64,000 bases of DNA from Theobroma cacao (Eukaryota; Streptophyta; Magnoliopsida; Malvales; Malvaceae), in contig NC_030851.1 in assembly GCF_000208745.1 (NCBI RefSeq), positions 610,667-674,666 of the forward strand, in the 5' to 3' direction. How positions within the stretch are numbered: the first letter of the stretch is position 1; each line of letters starts with the position of its first letter. Shown piece by piece: positions 23,595 through 37,666 of the stretch. The position numbers were made by a program, and so were the translations under genes. A model generated the notes under the pieces. That model had not been told where the DNA came from, searched no databases, and saw only the letters and a program-made list of their open reading frames with translations.

Positions 23595-25551
23595 AAATTT
23601 AAAAATAAAATAAAATTTAAGCACTGTTCTTTTTTATTTGAACCAAGCTTCTCGATTTTATTTTACTGATATTTTTTTCATAATTTTACATTACTATCTC
23701 CTCACAGCCTCGAGCCACAACAATTTGAACAAGCAATTAAGAATCTCGATGATCATAAGCAAATTCAGCTTGCTTCTTACATGCATTGGTTTCGTGATGG
23801 TCATGTTGAAGAAAAAAGAAAATTTAAAAAAAATAAAAGAAAATTGGAAGAGAAAGTAAACATGGGCTTCCAATTAAATCAGCCTACATCTTTTTGGTCT
23901 CTTGGGCCAATTGCCCATTAGGCATCGGAGCTTTTGGATCGAGTTTGAGTTTTTTGTTTTTAAATAATTAAATAAAATATAAAATTTAAATTCAAATTAA
24001 ATACATTAAAAGACTAAATTAAAATTTTAAGAAGTTTAAATATATATATTGAAAAATAGAAATAAATTTTTTGACGTTTAATAAGCAGTGATATAATTAT
24101 GTATATAAAAAATACTTTTAATTAATTTTTTATATATATTATTGATATCTTTATTGAATATGATTAATTTATTAATTTTATTTTTAAAATTAATTTTACT
24201 GAATATTTAAAATAACAAAACTTTTCGAATTCCATCTAAAAAATTTATTTAAATTTTGTCTCAAATTTCAACTATGAAATGTTATAAACTCACATTTTAA
24301 ACTTAAAAAATACATCCGATAAGTGATGAAAAATCTATATTTATACAATTAATATATGTAAAAGGGAAGGACTTTTACATTAGTTTGAGTTTATCTTGAC
24401 TCTTATATGTTTTATGGATCTCACGTAAGTAAAAATCTAAAGTCTACTCTTATACCATTTGTCATAAGTCCATATATTAAATTTAAAAAATATATCTAAT
24501 TGATTATGAAAAGCTTATATTTATATACTTAAAACTCACTTCATCTTAAAATTCATGACACAAAGTACGGACCCTATTATGCAAATATCTCAATCTTAAC
24601 TCTTAAATAGATAAGAGTTGATACATCTAAATCAATATTTAAGAACAAGTCAATCAATTTGAAAAAAAAATTAAAAGAAAAAATATTTTAAATACTATAT
24701 TTGGAAATTGAAATTACTAGTAATTTAATTATTTGTTTTAACATATGTTATCTAATTTAACAATTAAAAGACCATAACGGATGAATATGTATTAGTGTAT
24801 TTTCTCTTTCTGTTCTTAAATGTATGTTTATTTTTAAATTTTATAAAAATTAAGATAAAAATTTTGATTTTGATATGTTTTATATTAAAATTTAAATTTT
24901 TTATAATAAAAATAATATAAAATATTAATATTTTAAAAATGTTAATTTTTAANAGAATATCAAGAATTTAAAATACAAAAAACTTCATTTTTTATAATAT
25001 AAAATATATTAACAATTGAATTATGGAAAAACTTTTTAATAATATAAAATATTAAAAAAACTTTTTAATATAAAAATTTTAATATAAAAACTTTTTAATT
25101 ATGGAAAAACTTTTTAAAAATTTTAAATTTTTTTAATAATATAAATATTAAAAAACTTTTTAATATGAAAAGGTAAATAATTATTTGAAAAGTAAATTTA
25201 TAATATAAAAATATTAAATATTAAATATCTAAATAGGAAAAAAAACTTTTGAACATTTCAAATAAGAAAATAAATAAATAAAATAGTAAAAGAGTATTTT
25301 TTTTAAAAATAATTAAATCTAAAAATGAAAAAAAAAAAAAAAAGGTGTGGTGCTACTAGAAACGAAGGGAAGCCATGACGTGTTACCTAAATACCGGCTG
25401 TCTGCAACACCAGCGCCACTGTAACAGCGAAGCGAAGTCGCTAGAGGAAGAAAGCTGAGCTTCGCAACCTTTCCAGAAGCAAAGCCAGTTGCGACAGACT
25501 TACCCTAGGGCTTCCCCCCCTTTCAACCAGAGATCTGCCGGAAGAGGAAAA
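23595..25551. other. Intergenic, extremely AT-rich, one undetermined base
   Basis: Between PSAK and DDB1. The left part should hold the PSAK 3' UTR. From about 23950 to 25340 composition is almost pure A/T with short recurring units such as aaaaactttttaat (about 25020-25170). Two loosely similar blocks occur at 24281-24347 and 24461-24527. Base 24953 is N. From about 25350 the GC content rises into the DDB1 promoter and 5' UTR. Confidence 0.6.
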
Positions 25552-28500
25552 ATGAGTGTATGGAACTACGTGGTGACGGCGCACAAGCCTACCAACGTTA
25601 CTCACTCTTGCGTCGGCAACTTCACCAGCCCTCAAGAGCTCAATCTCATCATTGCGTATGTCTGCTTTCCGGGCCCCCTCTCTTTCTTTTTTCCATTCTG
25701 ATTATAATTTCTTTGCCCTAATTTTCACTTCTTGAATTTTTTTCCTTATTTGTTTATTTTTCGATAATACAAGAGCTAGGGTTTTAACGTAGCTGTGCAA
25801 TTTCGGTTTTTATTGATTAATAGCGAGGAATTTGAGTCCAGCAACTTATAATTACTAATTCGATTAAGTATTCTTCTGCTTGCAGGAAATGTACTCGGAT
25901 TGAAATCCATTTGCTTACTCCTCAAGGATTGCAGGTGTCTAGTTTAATTTCTGGTTGGAGATGAAATAAAATATGAAAATTAGTGGCTTTTCATATTTCT
26001 TTTCACTGCACAATTAGAAATGGTTTTTTTTGTCTTTCCTGGTTAGGAAAAAATAAATTTTGAGAATTGCATTTTTCATGTTTCAGCCGATGTTAGATGT
26101 GCCAATATATGGAAGAATTGCAACACTTGAACTTTTCCGTCCACACGTGAGTAAATATCTTTGTTATTCTAAATATTCTTTCAGAGTCGAGCCGGATAAT
26201 ATTTAATTTAATATAAGTTGTGCATTTTGTAACAGGGTGAAGCTCAGGATTTTCTATTTATTGCAACAGAGCGATACAAGTTCTGTGTTCTTCAATGGGA
26301 TGCTGAGACATCCGAGCTTATTACAAGGTTTGAAAAAGAAAAAATATATGTTTTACTTATTTATTTTCGTATGGTTCATTTTCTCATCCTTAAACTAGTC
26401 AGACTTTATGTGTGCATACTTTATGTTATAGCACTCAGTTTGCCTTGAACAATTAGTTTTGGCATCTAACTCACATCGGTTTCTCTCGTGGGACTATTGT
26501 TTTTGTTTGTTTTTATTTCCCTAAATTTAGGTATGATTTTTCTTGGTGGTTCTAATCACAAACAACATCACATCTGTTTATGAAGTTAGACAGAGGTGAT
26601 CTGTACTGTGTATGAAGCCGTGGGGAATTTATCTCATCTGTCTGCTGTGTGATTCTTGTTAAATTACTATTTTTGTTAAAAAAGAGGAAAAGGTGGAAGA
26701 CAACAGTGGTCCATCTTCTTTCTTAGATTGTCTATTGTGGTCGTTCTTTTCTCCAAAGTCTTCTTCTGTTGATGCAATTTGGGCGATGATGATGTCTATA
26801 AGAATTTGTGGGGTGTGTTTCTGATTTTCTTTGAGCAACATTCTTTGAGCTAAGATCATAGGCTGTTACCTGCAGAGCAATGGGGGATGTTTCAGACCGT
26901 ATTGGTCGACCCACAGACAATGGACAGGTAATTATTGTTTATTTCAAAGTGATTCTTGTGGTGGGTACAAATGTTTCTCAACAATGCAAAGTTTATTTTT
27001 TGTTGCATCCTTCAGCAAAATTCTTTTCATTGACTCCTTCCCCCTTCTTTCCATTTTCTACAGATTGGCATAATAGATCCTGATTGTAGGTTAATTGGAC
27101 TCCATCTATATGATGGGCTTTTTAAGGTATGCACACTTGGTGTGGCAAATTCCTACTTCAAGTCTATATAATTTGTTGTTTATTATTCTCATTTCTTGAG
27201 ACAGTTGTACATCATATTTTTTGTGGTTTTCTCAGGTTATTCCTTTTGATAATAAAGGGCAACTCAAAGAAGCATTTAATATAAGGTATTCTTCTTCTTC
27301 TTCTTCTGTTTTTCTTTTCTCCAGTCATTCTGATCAATACAAGGTTCTTTTTTAGTAAGTAAAGAGATTGGTTATGATCCTAACCAAGAGTGAATAGTAG
27401 ATGCTGGATGAACCACAGTTTTGGTAAACCCTAAATTTAATTTTTCTTACATACTGCTTCACTTTTGTTGCAATAAACTGTTTATCATAGATTAAATGCT
27501 GCAGTAGCTCAAATTAGTTTTGGGCCATGGCTTGTATTTCAATGAGCATCTGATTGTTTCTTTATATTACCTCTTTCTGTGCTGTCAATAAATCTTTTAA
27601 CTGATCAAAACAAAGTTATTATGTTCAATTAAGAGCATTAGATATTCATTTAAATTGGTGTCCTTGATTTTATTTCCGTATGACTGCTATTTGTTTTTCA
27701 GGCTTGAGGAACTTCAAGTTTTGGACATCAAGTTTCTATATGGTTGCTCAAAGCCTACAATCGTAGTTTTATACCAGGTCCCAATTTTCTTTCTAAATGC
27801 ATATCTTTATTCTAGATTTGTGCATTATCTCTTTTTTTCTTTCTTTTTTTAACATTTTCCAAGTTTAGGCACAAAACTTCTAAATTTTATTGCCTTGAGC
27901 TAAGACTTTTTTAAGTAATCTGAACTTAGTTAAAAATAATAAAAGGAAATAGTAGTAACTGGTGCTTGAATTTTACAATACAGAAGTAATTTGATTGAGT
28001 TTTTGCCTGTTATTAAGCTCGAGTCAATAGGATATTGTCATTTTGTTAGCTGTATTTGTTGGTAATGGTCTAGTTCTCTTGCATTTATTTCATGGATTGT
28101 ATTTTATCATGTAAACAACACAGATACACTGGGATAATTGTTTCTGTTGCCTTTTATTTTGTGCTCTTACATACAGGACAATAAAGATGCACGTCACGTT
28201 AAAACATATGAGGTTGCTCTAAAGGAGAAGGACTTTGTCGAGGGACCATGGTCCCAAAACAATCTTGACAATGGAGCTGATTTGCTCATACCTGTACCCC
28301 CACCTCTCTGTGGTGTCCTTATTATTGGAGAAGAAACAATTGTCTATTGCAGTGCGAATGCATTCAAAGCAATCCCAATCAGACCTGTAGGTCACCTATG
28401 GACTTACTGCTTAATTTTTATAAGTTCTCTAAAGGATCTTCACAGTAATTCCTTGTAGATTTGACATTTCTTGCTGATATTTGATGTGTACTTCTAGTCA

Positions 28501-31500
28501 ATTACAAAAGCCTATGGAAGAGTTGATGCTGATGGCTCTAGGTATTTGCTTGGCGATCATGCTGGCCTTCTTCACCTGCTTGTCATAACCCATGAGAAAG
28601 AAAAGTGAGTGAGCTTTCATTCTTCTTTTTAAATGTTTGTTATTGAACAGTAGAAGATATTTTGTGATTGAAAGAACATATCAAAGCTTGGTTTGGTTCT
28701 AGACAGGGTGCATTACTGGGGCATTCTTAAGAATATGTTATTCATGTGCATCTTGCAGGGTTACTGGGCTCAAAATCGAACTCTTGGGGGAAACTTCCAT
28801 TGCATCGACAATATCATATCTTGATAACGCATTTGTCTATATTGGCTCAAGTTATGGAGATTCACAGGTATGGTAGACATGAATATTACTTTTGACTTTT
28901 TTGTCCTATAAAGCTATCTCATGATACATTTATTATCTCTGAACTTTTTGAGTTCGATTTTATACTGTTTTCCCAAGCTACATGAATGAAATAACTTATA
29001 TGTTCTGAGTGTGACCTTAGTTCAATTAAGTGCAAACTACTTTCCAGTTAGTTTATGCTCTATGCGCTATTACCATTACAACATGATTCAATATAATTAC
29101 CAAAAATAAACTGAGGGGTAAAGAAGGGGTCACAAGTTGATAATTATATGGAGTACTCTACTCTCAAATCAGAAGGGTTGATGTAATTGAAAAAAGTGAG
29201 GTTTTTAGGGAGTTATGATACTCATGCTCAACTCCAAACTTTCTCCCCCCTCCCTTATGGAAAACTCCCAAACAAATTAGAAAGAAAAAACCCTTTACTC
29301 TCTTTCGATCTACTCTTCTACTCTCCCTCTATCCAAACTCACTGTAAGAGTAATATTCCTCTCAATTGAAGAACACTTTCCAATGCCCCAAGGATGTTTT
29401 CTTATGTTGGCCTCTTCTGGACCTGCTTGATACGATACAGATGTGAGTGAAGTGTCATATGTGATCACATACTTGTATGTAAATATTTAATGACTAGGCT
29501 GCCTGACCCATGCTTTTCACCTCGTCATCATTATAATGTCATTTGTGATAATGTATTGACATTCTGTTATGGAATCAATGCAGCTGATAAAGTTAAATCT
29601 ACAACCTGATGCAAAAGGTTCATATGTAGAAGTTTTGGAGAGGTATGTCAATTTGGGGCCTATTGTTGACTTTTGTGTGGTTGACCTTGAGAGGCAAGGG
29701 CAGGGTCAAGTTGTAACTTGCTCTGGAGCTTATAAGGATGGTTCCCTTCGCATAGTTCGAAATGGAATAGGAATCAATGAACAGGTCCATCTTGTGTTTT
29801 AAGGAATTTCTTTACGCTTAATAAAGTTAACCTTTTTATATTCACATAAGTTACATGTTGTTACTGTTATGCATGTTATAGGCCTCAGTAGAACTTCAAG
29901 GTATCAAAGGAATGTGGTCATTGAGATCCTCTACAGATGATCCATTTGACACGTTCCTGGTTGTTAGTTTTATTAGTGAGACGCGTATTTTGGCAATGAA
30001 TCTTGAGGATGAGTTGGAAGAAACAGAGATTGAGGGATTTAATTCTCAAGTGCAGACATTGTTCTGCCATGATGCTGTTTACAATCAACTTGTACAGGTG
30101 AGAGTTTTTGCCATCAAGTTGGCAGCAATCATTGCATGAGCATACAGTAGGTGAAGTTTATTTGTGTAACGTTGCTGTTTTCATTTAAGCCAGTGTTAGC
30201 ATCTACATACTCTAGCTTTTCTTTTTTGTAGTTTTACTTGCCCTGCGAATAGAGTTTTATTAGATGATCACTAGCTCATATGATTTGCCTGTTGATAGTA
30301 AGAGCAAGCAATATGTTTATGACAAAAAAATATTATATGTACTTCATGCCAACTGATGAGCATCATGGCAGGTCACTTCAAGCTCTGTAAGGCTTGTGAG
30401 TTCAATATCTAGAGAGCTACGGCATGAATGGAATGCTCCACCTGGGTATTCAGTCAATGTTGCCACTGCTAATGCCACCCAGGTACCTTTTCCTATCCCT
30501 TTCTAAAATGTCGAGACTGGCAGTTTTGTTTGTATGTAGGTTTCAAAACATGTTTATACAAACAAATGCCTTTTTCCTATCTTTTTCTAATGATAATAAT
30601 CTTTCCTATTTCTTTCCAATGATAATTTTGTCCTTTTTTGAGATGGTTTTGCAATGGAAAAGCTTGATGTAAATCTTCTTCTGCCTTTCTACTCTTCACA
30701 AATGCCTTTTATATAAGGGACTTCTAGTTAAGTCTTTGCATTGTTTGTATTACAGGTTTTACTCGCAACAGGGGGTGGTCATTTGGTTTATTTGGAAATT
30801 GGTGATGGCACATTGACACAAGTAAAACATGTGCAGCTGGAGTATGAAATCTCATGTCTTGACATTAACCCCATCGGTGAGAACTCTAACTACAGTCAGC
30901 TGGCTGCAGTTGGAATGTGGACAGATATAAGTGTGAGGATATTTTCACTCCCTGACCTGAATCTCATCACAAAGGAGCAATTGGGAGGAGAGATTATTCC
31001 TCGTTCTGTTCTTCTTTGCTCCTTTGAAGGGGTATGAGTTTATTTGATGTTTCTTCAGCTTTAATCTTATCTCACTGATTTATTTAGCTTCTCTTATGAT
31101 GTGTGTGATATTGCTAAGTGTTTTAATGTTGGCCTAGCTGCAAAGCAATACATTGATTATTCATCTCAAACTTGTATAATAAGAGCACTGCAGTTAAGAC
31201 CGTGCTGGCCATGTGGAACTATGATATTTGGCATTTGTCTTTCTGTGTTCTTGATTAGTTAACTATGTTGTCATACCTATGTTTAAAAGTCTTTTTGTTC
31301 CTTTTGCAGATCTCTTACTTGTTGTGTGCCCTTGGAGATGGTCATCTTCTAAATTTTCAATTGAACATGAGTAGTGGTGAGTTAACAGATAGGAAAAAGG
31401 TTTCTCTTGGGACCCAGCCCATAACGCTTCGTACTTTCTCCTCTAAGAATACCACCCATGTATTTGCCGCATCTGATAGGCCAACTGTCATTTATAGTAG

Positions 31501-33590
31501 TAACAAGAAACTACTCTACAGCAATGTCAATCTGAAGGAAGTCAGTCATATGTGCCCTTTTAACTCTGCTGCTTTTCCAGATAGGTATGCTTCTCCTATT
31601 CTTTTTCGTAGATCTGTTTTTTCTAACTTGAAAGGAAAATATTTCTCTCGTTATATTGGTTCATTTGAAGTTCTGTCTATCCTTAGACCAAGTTATTTTT
31701 TCCCATAATTCAGAAGGTTTTGCATGCAAAATTAAGCTTTGCTGCGGTGCATATGACAGAGGCTAACAGACTAATATTATTAATCTGAAATTTGGTGCTC
31801 AGAAGTGGCTTAATTTACATTGTTTGATCATACTGCATAGTTTCTCTCAGTATTGAGGTAAACTTGTATATGAAACATGTGTGTAGCATTTATTATTCAT
31901 AATATGTAATACCTTCTGCTTCTGCAATTCTTTGCTATGTAATACTAGCTCCAGTCTGAAGTAACCTATTGAAGGTCAATTTCTGTAGTATTAGTGCTCT
32001 AATGACCAGATACTAGCATTGATTGGTTTGGAAGTTTAGTGCTGGCAAATAAGCTTTTTACTATTTAGAGTTCTTTCTTAAAGACATACTTGGGTTAGGA
32101 GTACTTATTACTGTCTTTTTTCACCAGCCTTGCCATTGCGAAAGAAGGTGAACTTACTATTGGCACTATTGATGATATCCAGAAGCTTCACATTCGCTCT
32201 ATCCCACTTGGGGAGCATGCTCGTCGCATCTGCCATCAGGAACAGTCTCGGACCTTTGCAATATGTAGTTTGAAAAACCAGCCTAGTGCTGACGAATCTG
32301 AAATGCATTTTATCCGCCTGTTAGATGATCAAACCTTTGAGTTCATTTCGACCTACCCTCTTGATACTTTTGAGTATGGTTGCTCCATACTGAGCTGTTC
32401 ATTCTCAGATGATCCTAATGTATATTATTGTGTGGGGACTGCATATGTTTTGCCAGAAGAAAATGAGCCGACTAAGGTGTCATTTCATTCTTGTTTTTTA
32501 CTCTTTTTAGTTTTTGTTTTTAAATCAAAGGCTTTTATATGAAAATTTCTAATTTCAATGTTTAACTTTCTTCACAGGGCCGTATATTGGTTTTCATTGT
32601 TGAAGATGGGAAGTTACAGCTTATTGCCGAAAAGGAAACTAAGGGGGCAGTTTACTCTCTAAGTGCTTTCAACGGCAAACTACTGGCTGCTATTAATCAA
32701 AAAATCCAGCTGTACAAGTGGATGCTTCGGGAGGATGGCACCCGGGAACTGCAATCTGAATGCGGACATCATGGCCACATACTTGCCCTCTATGTACAAA
32801 CTCGTGGGGATTTCATTGTTGTTGGTGATCTGATGAAATCAATATCCTTGTTAATCTACAAAGTAATTAGGCTTCCGAAACACTCTGCTAAGCCTTCACT
32901 TGCAATCATGCTTATTTTCTGTTTGTGTGCATTTCTTGGCTTCATTGCCAGTGATTTAGATGTCAAACAACTTCTGTTCTTACTAATTGGTGCACAATTT
33001 GATTACAGCATGAGGAAGGTGCAATTGAGGAACGAGCCCGTGACTATAATGCTAACTGGATGTCAGCTGTTGAGATTCTTGATGATGACATCTATCTTGG
33101 TGCTGAAAACAACTTCAACCTCTTCACAGTTCGGAAGAACAGTGAAGGGGCCACTGATGAGGAACGGGGCCGTCTTGAGGTGGTTGGTGAGTACCACCTT
33201 GGGGAATTTGTCAACCGATTCTGTCATGGTTCCCTTGTTATGCGATTGCCAGATTCTGATGTAGGCCAGATTCCAACTGTTATTTTTGGCACCGTTAACG
33301 GTGTCATCGGTGTCATTGCTTCACTTCCTCATGAGCAGTATGCCTTTTTGGAGAAGCTCCAATCGAACTTAAGAAAGGTAATAAAGGGTGTTGGAGGGCT
33401 GAGCCATGAACAATGGAGATCATTCAACAACGAGAAGAAAACTGTGGAAGCCAAAAACTTTCTGGATGGTGATTTGATCGAATCATTCCTTGATCTGAGC
33501 CGTGGTAAGATGGAGGAGATTTCCAAGGCGATGAGTGTTTCAGTGGAGGAGCTTTCCAAGAGAGTTGAGGAACTGACGAGGTTGCACTGA
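25552..33590 (+). CDS. DDB1: DNA damage-binding protein 1 (DDB1), CUL4 E3 ligase adaptor
   Basis: Nineteen exons join in frame to 1088 residues, the usual plant DDB1 length: 25552-25655, 25886-25934, 26087-26146, 26236-26327, 26876-26927, 27064-27126, 27236-27285, 27702-27777, 28177-28386, 28498-28604, 28759-28867, 29584-29784, 29882-30097, 30372-30482, 30756-31031, 31310-31584, 32128-32476, 32578-32862, 33009-33590. The family fold is three seven-bladed beta-propellers (BPA, BPB, BPC) plus a C-terminal helical domain. It opens [14 protein letters not shown] and ends VEELTRLH, both typical. BPB docks on CUL4; BPA and BPC hold DCAF receptors such as DDB2, DET1 and COP1-SPA modules, so it acts in DNA repair, light signalling and protein turnover, mostly in the nucleus. 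All introns GT-AG; no damage seen. Confidence 0.98.
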
Positions 33591-34668
33591 TAGGTTGTTG
33601 AATTTAATTTTTTATTCTTTGTTTGGCCTTGTTTAGAGACCCTTTTTATTGGCATGCGTAGAAGAAGATTTGCATTTTCTTTGAAAACTGAGATGCATCT
33701 GTATTATAATTTTATCATCTCGTTGTTCATATGACATTTCTTTTGCCCTTGATGACCACTCCCATAGCTATTGATTTGGCAGTTCTCAAGGAATTCCATC
33801 TCTTTGGCTCTGTTCTGAAGTTCTCTACATCCGAAGTCCGATCATCTTTGTATTCCTGTAACTTCATACTTTTTATTTTGTTGTGGAGAGTTTTATCTTG
33901 ATATTTAGCCTTGCCACGGGATTATTAACCTCTTCTGGAAGAGTTAAATCTTTTTTGTTCGATTTTTAAAACGTTGGACGTAGACTGTTTTGATATCATT
34001 TACGTTTATAATTTTTTTTAAGATCTTTTTATCTATTTAATATCTGATGTGAAATTGAAATATTCTATTTACATGTTAAAAAAAAAAAAAAAAGCGTACC
34101 GAAATTCTTTCGCCGTTATTGCAACGAATTTCAAATTGAAAAATGTTAAAAGAGGTTCTTCTATGAAGAAAATGTAAAGAGTTTGATGTCCGGTTTTCGT
34201 CTGCCTTGGCACGTTATATTCTCAAGGCACGCATGCACCATTAGAGGTAGTCTCAAAACAGGCTTGCTTGTCCTTCAAATGTTTGAAAACTACTTCCTTC
34301 GCAGAAACAGATGCAGTAACAAAGTAGAAGAGAAAGACAACTCGATCACTGCGTACTATCAAAATTATCTCGAATCTGTTTTTTCTTAGTCAGTTTGTCA
34401 CAGGCAGCATTGCAGAGCGGTTGAAGTATGCTACACCTTCCATCAAACCAACCATAGATAATCGAAAAGGGTGAACACCAACAAGGAAAGTCACAACTGT
34501 TAGAGGCTCGTAATAAGAACTCAAAATTTTGCAGTTCCTGAATAAAGTACTGATCATGCATTAGATAACAAAGTAGAAGTTCTGGATCATGCATTTGACT
34601 TGGTGATACATGTCTTGGGAGGAATGACTATTACAACATCAACATTGAAAACTCAAAAATGAATGTCC
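33591..34668. other. Convergent 3' flanks of DDB1 and CDC123
   Basis: Holds the 3' UTR of DDB1 on the left and of CDC123 on the right. An A-tract occurs at about 34079-34093. The short frames on both strands near 34183-34594 do not resemble known proteins. Confidence 0.6.
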
Positions 34669-35673
34669 TCAAGCTCCTGCTTCAGGAGACCTGGTTTGTA
34701 GCTGCAATTCTTCATCAGCATTTCTCAGGAATTGGTCCCAGCCACTCCCGGGGCTAGTATCCAAGTAATCATATGGAACCGCTGTCTTCAAACCTGGCCG
34801 AACAGCACATTGGCTCTCTACAATTCTGAATTCCAAGCAATCTCCTTCTCTCGGTTTTTGCTCCAATTCCTCCCAGGTAAACAGCAGAGGCAGTGTAAAT
34901 GCACCCCAAGGATTGAAATCCAACACCTTGACACGCTCATCCTTTGTAACATAAACATCAAATGTGTAATCTTCTGATTCAAATTGTAGCCTCACATTGT
35001 CATTGAAGAATTCTTTAACCAACATTTCAAGATCATTTTTCTTCTCACAAAGAACAGGATAAAATGTAGTGACCTCCCGCTGTGAAACTCCAACAAGGTG
35101 CTGGCCCTGGACAAAGCAACGGAATTCCATTTCTGGTCGTAGAGATGGATACCACTTACGAAGGGCAAGGAAGAAATTTGGGGGTCTTGACATGTTTTTG
35201 TCACTGCATGAATCATATGCATGACATAAATCATGGGTTAAGGAGTCAGATGACCGAAGCAAGAGAGCAATCTCGCTGAATGTAGCACAACGGAGAGTCC
35301 CAGATGTGCTTATCCATGCAGAGTCCTTTGGTGCACTCCAATTCAACTTAGGAAAGACCGCACCTCCTAAGGTTTCAATCGACTCCTTAATCTTCAACTC
35401 AAGTTCGGGGAAAGAAGGGGGCACTGAAGGTTCTGCTTCATCTCCAGATCCTTCTGATACTTGATAGTCTTCTTCCTCTTCAGGATTATGAATCCTATTT
35501 GGCAAGGCATCCTCATTTGAGATGGAAACAGGGAGCAGAAATGGTCCAGAATCATCAAGCAGGTACTGGACAAATGATTCAGGAAGCTCGTGAATGAGGG
35601 TTCTAATTGACACTGACTTAAATTTTGGGTACCATTCTTGAATCTGACATCGATTTACTTCTTCTTCCTTCAT
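34669..35673 (-). CDS. CDC123: CDC123 / D123 family protein, eIF2 assembly chaperone
   Basis: A single uninterrupted coding exon of 334 residues; human and yeast family members are about 336-360. It starts MKEEEVNRCQIQEWYPKF, matching the conserved N-terminal D123 block. Family landmarks seen: APKDSAWISTSGTLRC (about 113-128), LRKWYPSLRPEMEFRCFV (about 172-189) and KVLDFNPWG (about 250-258), the last holding the acidic and Asn residues of the ATP-grasp-like site. In yeast and animals CDC123 binds eIF2-gamma and promotes assembly of the eIF2 heterotrimer; the plant protein is inferred to do the same in the cytosol. A 5' UTR intron is likely (35676-36107). Confidence 0.95.
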   Translation of the reverse strand: MKEEEVNRCQIQEWYPKFKSVSIRTLIHELPESFVQYLLDDSGPFLLPVSISNEDALPNRIHNPEEEEDYQVSEGSGDEAEPSVPPSFPELELKIKESIETLGGAVFPKLNWSAPKDSAWISTSGTLRCATFSEIALLLRSSDSLTHDLCHAYDSCSDKNMSRPPNFFLALRKWYPSLRPEMEFRCFVQGQHLVGVSQREVTTFYPVLCEKKNDLEMLVKEFFNDNVRLQFESEDYTFDVYVTKDERVKVLDFNPWGAFTLPLLFTWEELEQKPREGDCLEFRIVESQCAVRPGLKTAVPYDYLDTSPGSGWDQFLRNADEELQLQTRSPEAGA

Positions 35674-35675
35674 TG

Positions 35676-36107
35676 CTGCAATGATGCAGTAACTGAAGAC
35701 TTTTCAACTTTGCTATCTGGTGTCAAAAAGCCAATTCAACATGATCAAATTCAGCATCAATGAATTCATATACCATTTCCCTCGAACAACATTCTCAAAC
35801 AACAGAAGAAGAGTCACAAATACATGCATACATACATCCATACATAATCAATCGGTAAGAGAGTAATTGATATTAACGAACTAACAAAAAAGAACCATAA
35901 AAAGGGTCTATGGAAACACCAAATTTGAGATGAGAAACAACTGAAAATCATAGGAAATTTTACGATTTAAAAAGGAACCCAGACGCAAATCAATGGTACT
36001 TGGCACTAACAAATGAATTCTCTCTCTTAGCCATATAATTTTCTCAACCAATATTGTGCTAACCACACTTTGCCTAATCACAATTAATTAAAGAACAAAG
36101 AGCTAAC
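35676..36107 (-). other. Probable 5' UTR intron of CDC123
   Basis: On the minus strand a good donor (AGGAG|GTTAGC at 36107) and acceptor (TTGCAG at 35676) lie just before the start codon, leaving two bases (CA) before ATG. The upstream exon would be about 36108-36210. Inferred from splice consensus only. Confidence 0.5.
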
Positions 36108-37127
36108 CTCCTTTCAGGGTTTTGCAGGCGACGGCAGCAGAAAAGGGTTGCCGGAACGATTGAGAGAGAGTGAAGAGTGCTTGCGGAAGCAGAGGGTGAA
36201 AGCAGAATATCCTGAAAAAAGAAAAAGCGACTGGGCTTTAGAATCGAAATAGAGATCCAAAAAGAAAATGATTGGGCCACCTAGTTGCTCAGTAATGACT
36301 ACTCTTGGGCCATGTATTTGGGTTCAATTCTGGGCCAGATATTCTGATTATACAACATTATGTTGGCTCCGTTCATTTGATTTTAAAATTTTAAAAATCG
36401 AATTTAATTGAATTTTAATAAAAAAATAATTAAAATTGATCAAGTTATACTTAAAAAAATCGAAATTGATATATTTTAATCAATTTGATCAGTTTTAATT
36501 ATTAATAATATCAATATATTTATATAAAATACATTTTAAAAAATGTTGATAATATTTTACTATAAAGTCTAAATACCTTTAATTTAATCGTGTATATATA
36601 TATATATAATACTATCAATCATTTATTTTTATTATTGGTTCATATTATATATTTTGGACATAAAAAGTTAATCAAAATAATTAAATAAATTATCTCTCTA
36701 ACTAATTAATATCGAAACCCAAAAAACTATTAAATTAATCGAATGATAATCAATTTATATAGATTAATACTCACATTCACAAATGTATCATTGTCCTTAT
36801 TTCTTACCCAATCTTTCTTTCTTTCTTTATATTTTTAAAAAGAATTTAGAAGATATATAGGTGGGGTCTTTGTTATCCAAGATTTGATTGACATATCTTA
36901 TCACAATGGAGAAGATTCATGCTCTTTTACTATTTTTCGTTTTGTCATTAATGGCCCATTATAAAAAGCAATTTTCACTAATGCTGGTTCTATTCATGAT
37001 CAGTGGTAGAGTCAAAAATTTCATGTTTGGGACAAAAATAATATTTATAAAACAGTTATATTAGAAGTTTAATATTTGTAAGGATCAAAATTATAAAATT
37101 TATATATATAAAAAAACATAATACTCA

Positions 37128-37563
37128 AATAAGTCCTTAAACTATTTAAAAATATTCAAATAAACTTTTATAATTAATAATTAACTACTTACCATTAGTA
37201 AAAATGTCAATTATTGTTTTATATCCACATGACATTGATATGATATTGATGTGAATGATGAAAAATATTACATGATTAAATTATCATGTCAAATTAACAT
37301 ATCATGTCATTATCAGTTATGATATATTAACATACCATATCATAATCAATTATGATATTTTAGCATGCTACATCAACGCCATGCAATATAAAATAATAAA
37401 TGAGATTTTAACTAAGTCAATATTTAGTTATAAGGACTTATTTGACTCAAAATAAAAAGTACAAGAGTTTATTTTGATCAAAATAAAAATGCAATAGCTT
37501 AATTGAACACAATAAAAAGTATAAAAGTTTATTTGATTTTTTTATAATTTAAAGGTTTTTTTG
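37128..37563. mobile_element. MITE-like element 1
   Basis: The left end (aagtccttaaactattt, then caaataaactttta) is repeated in reverse complement at the right end (ataaaagtttatttga, then ataatttaaaggttttt), giving imperfect terminal inverted repeats of about 40 bases around an AT-rich, non-coding core. Possible but unproven target site. Resembles the element at 39049-39350. Confidence 0.45.
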
Positions 37564-37662
37564 TATATTATGTAAAAAAATTTAAATTTTAAAATTTTTT
37601 GAGGCATGAGAACCCCTATTAGTCCCCTCCCTTTGCCTTTGCTCTAACATGAATCATGTAAC

Positions 37663-37666
<4 letters not shown>

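Noticed and set aside
29160..29390. Possible small insertion in DDB1 intron 11 (CT-rich, tactctactctc-like ends)
   Set aside because: No terminal inverted repeat or target-site duplication could be defined.
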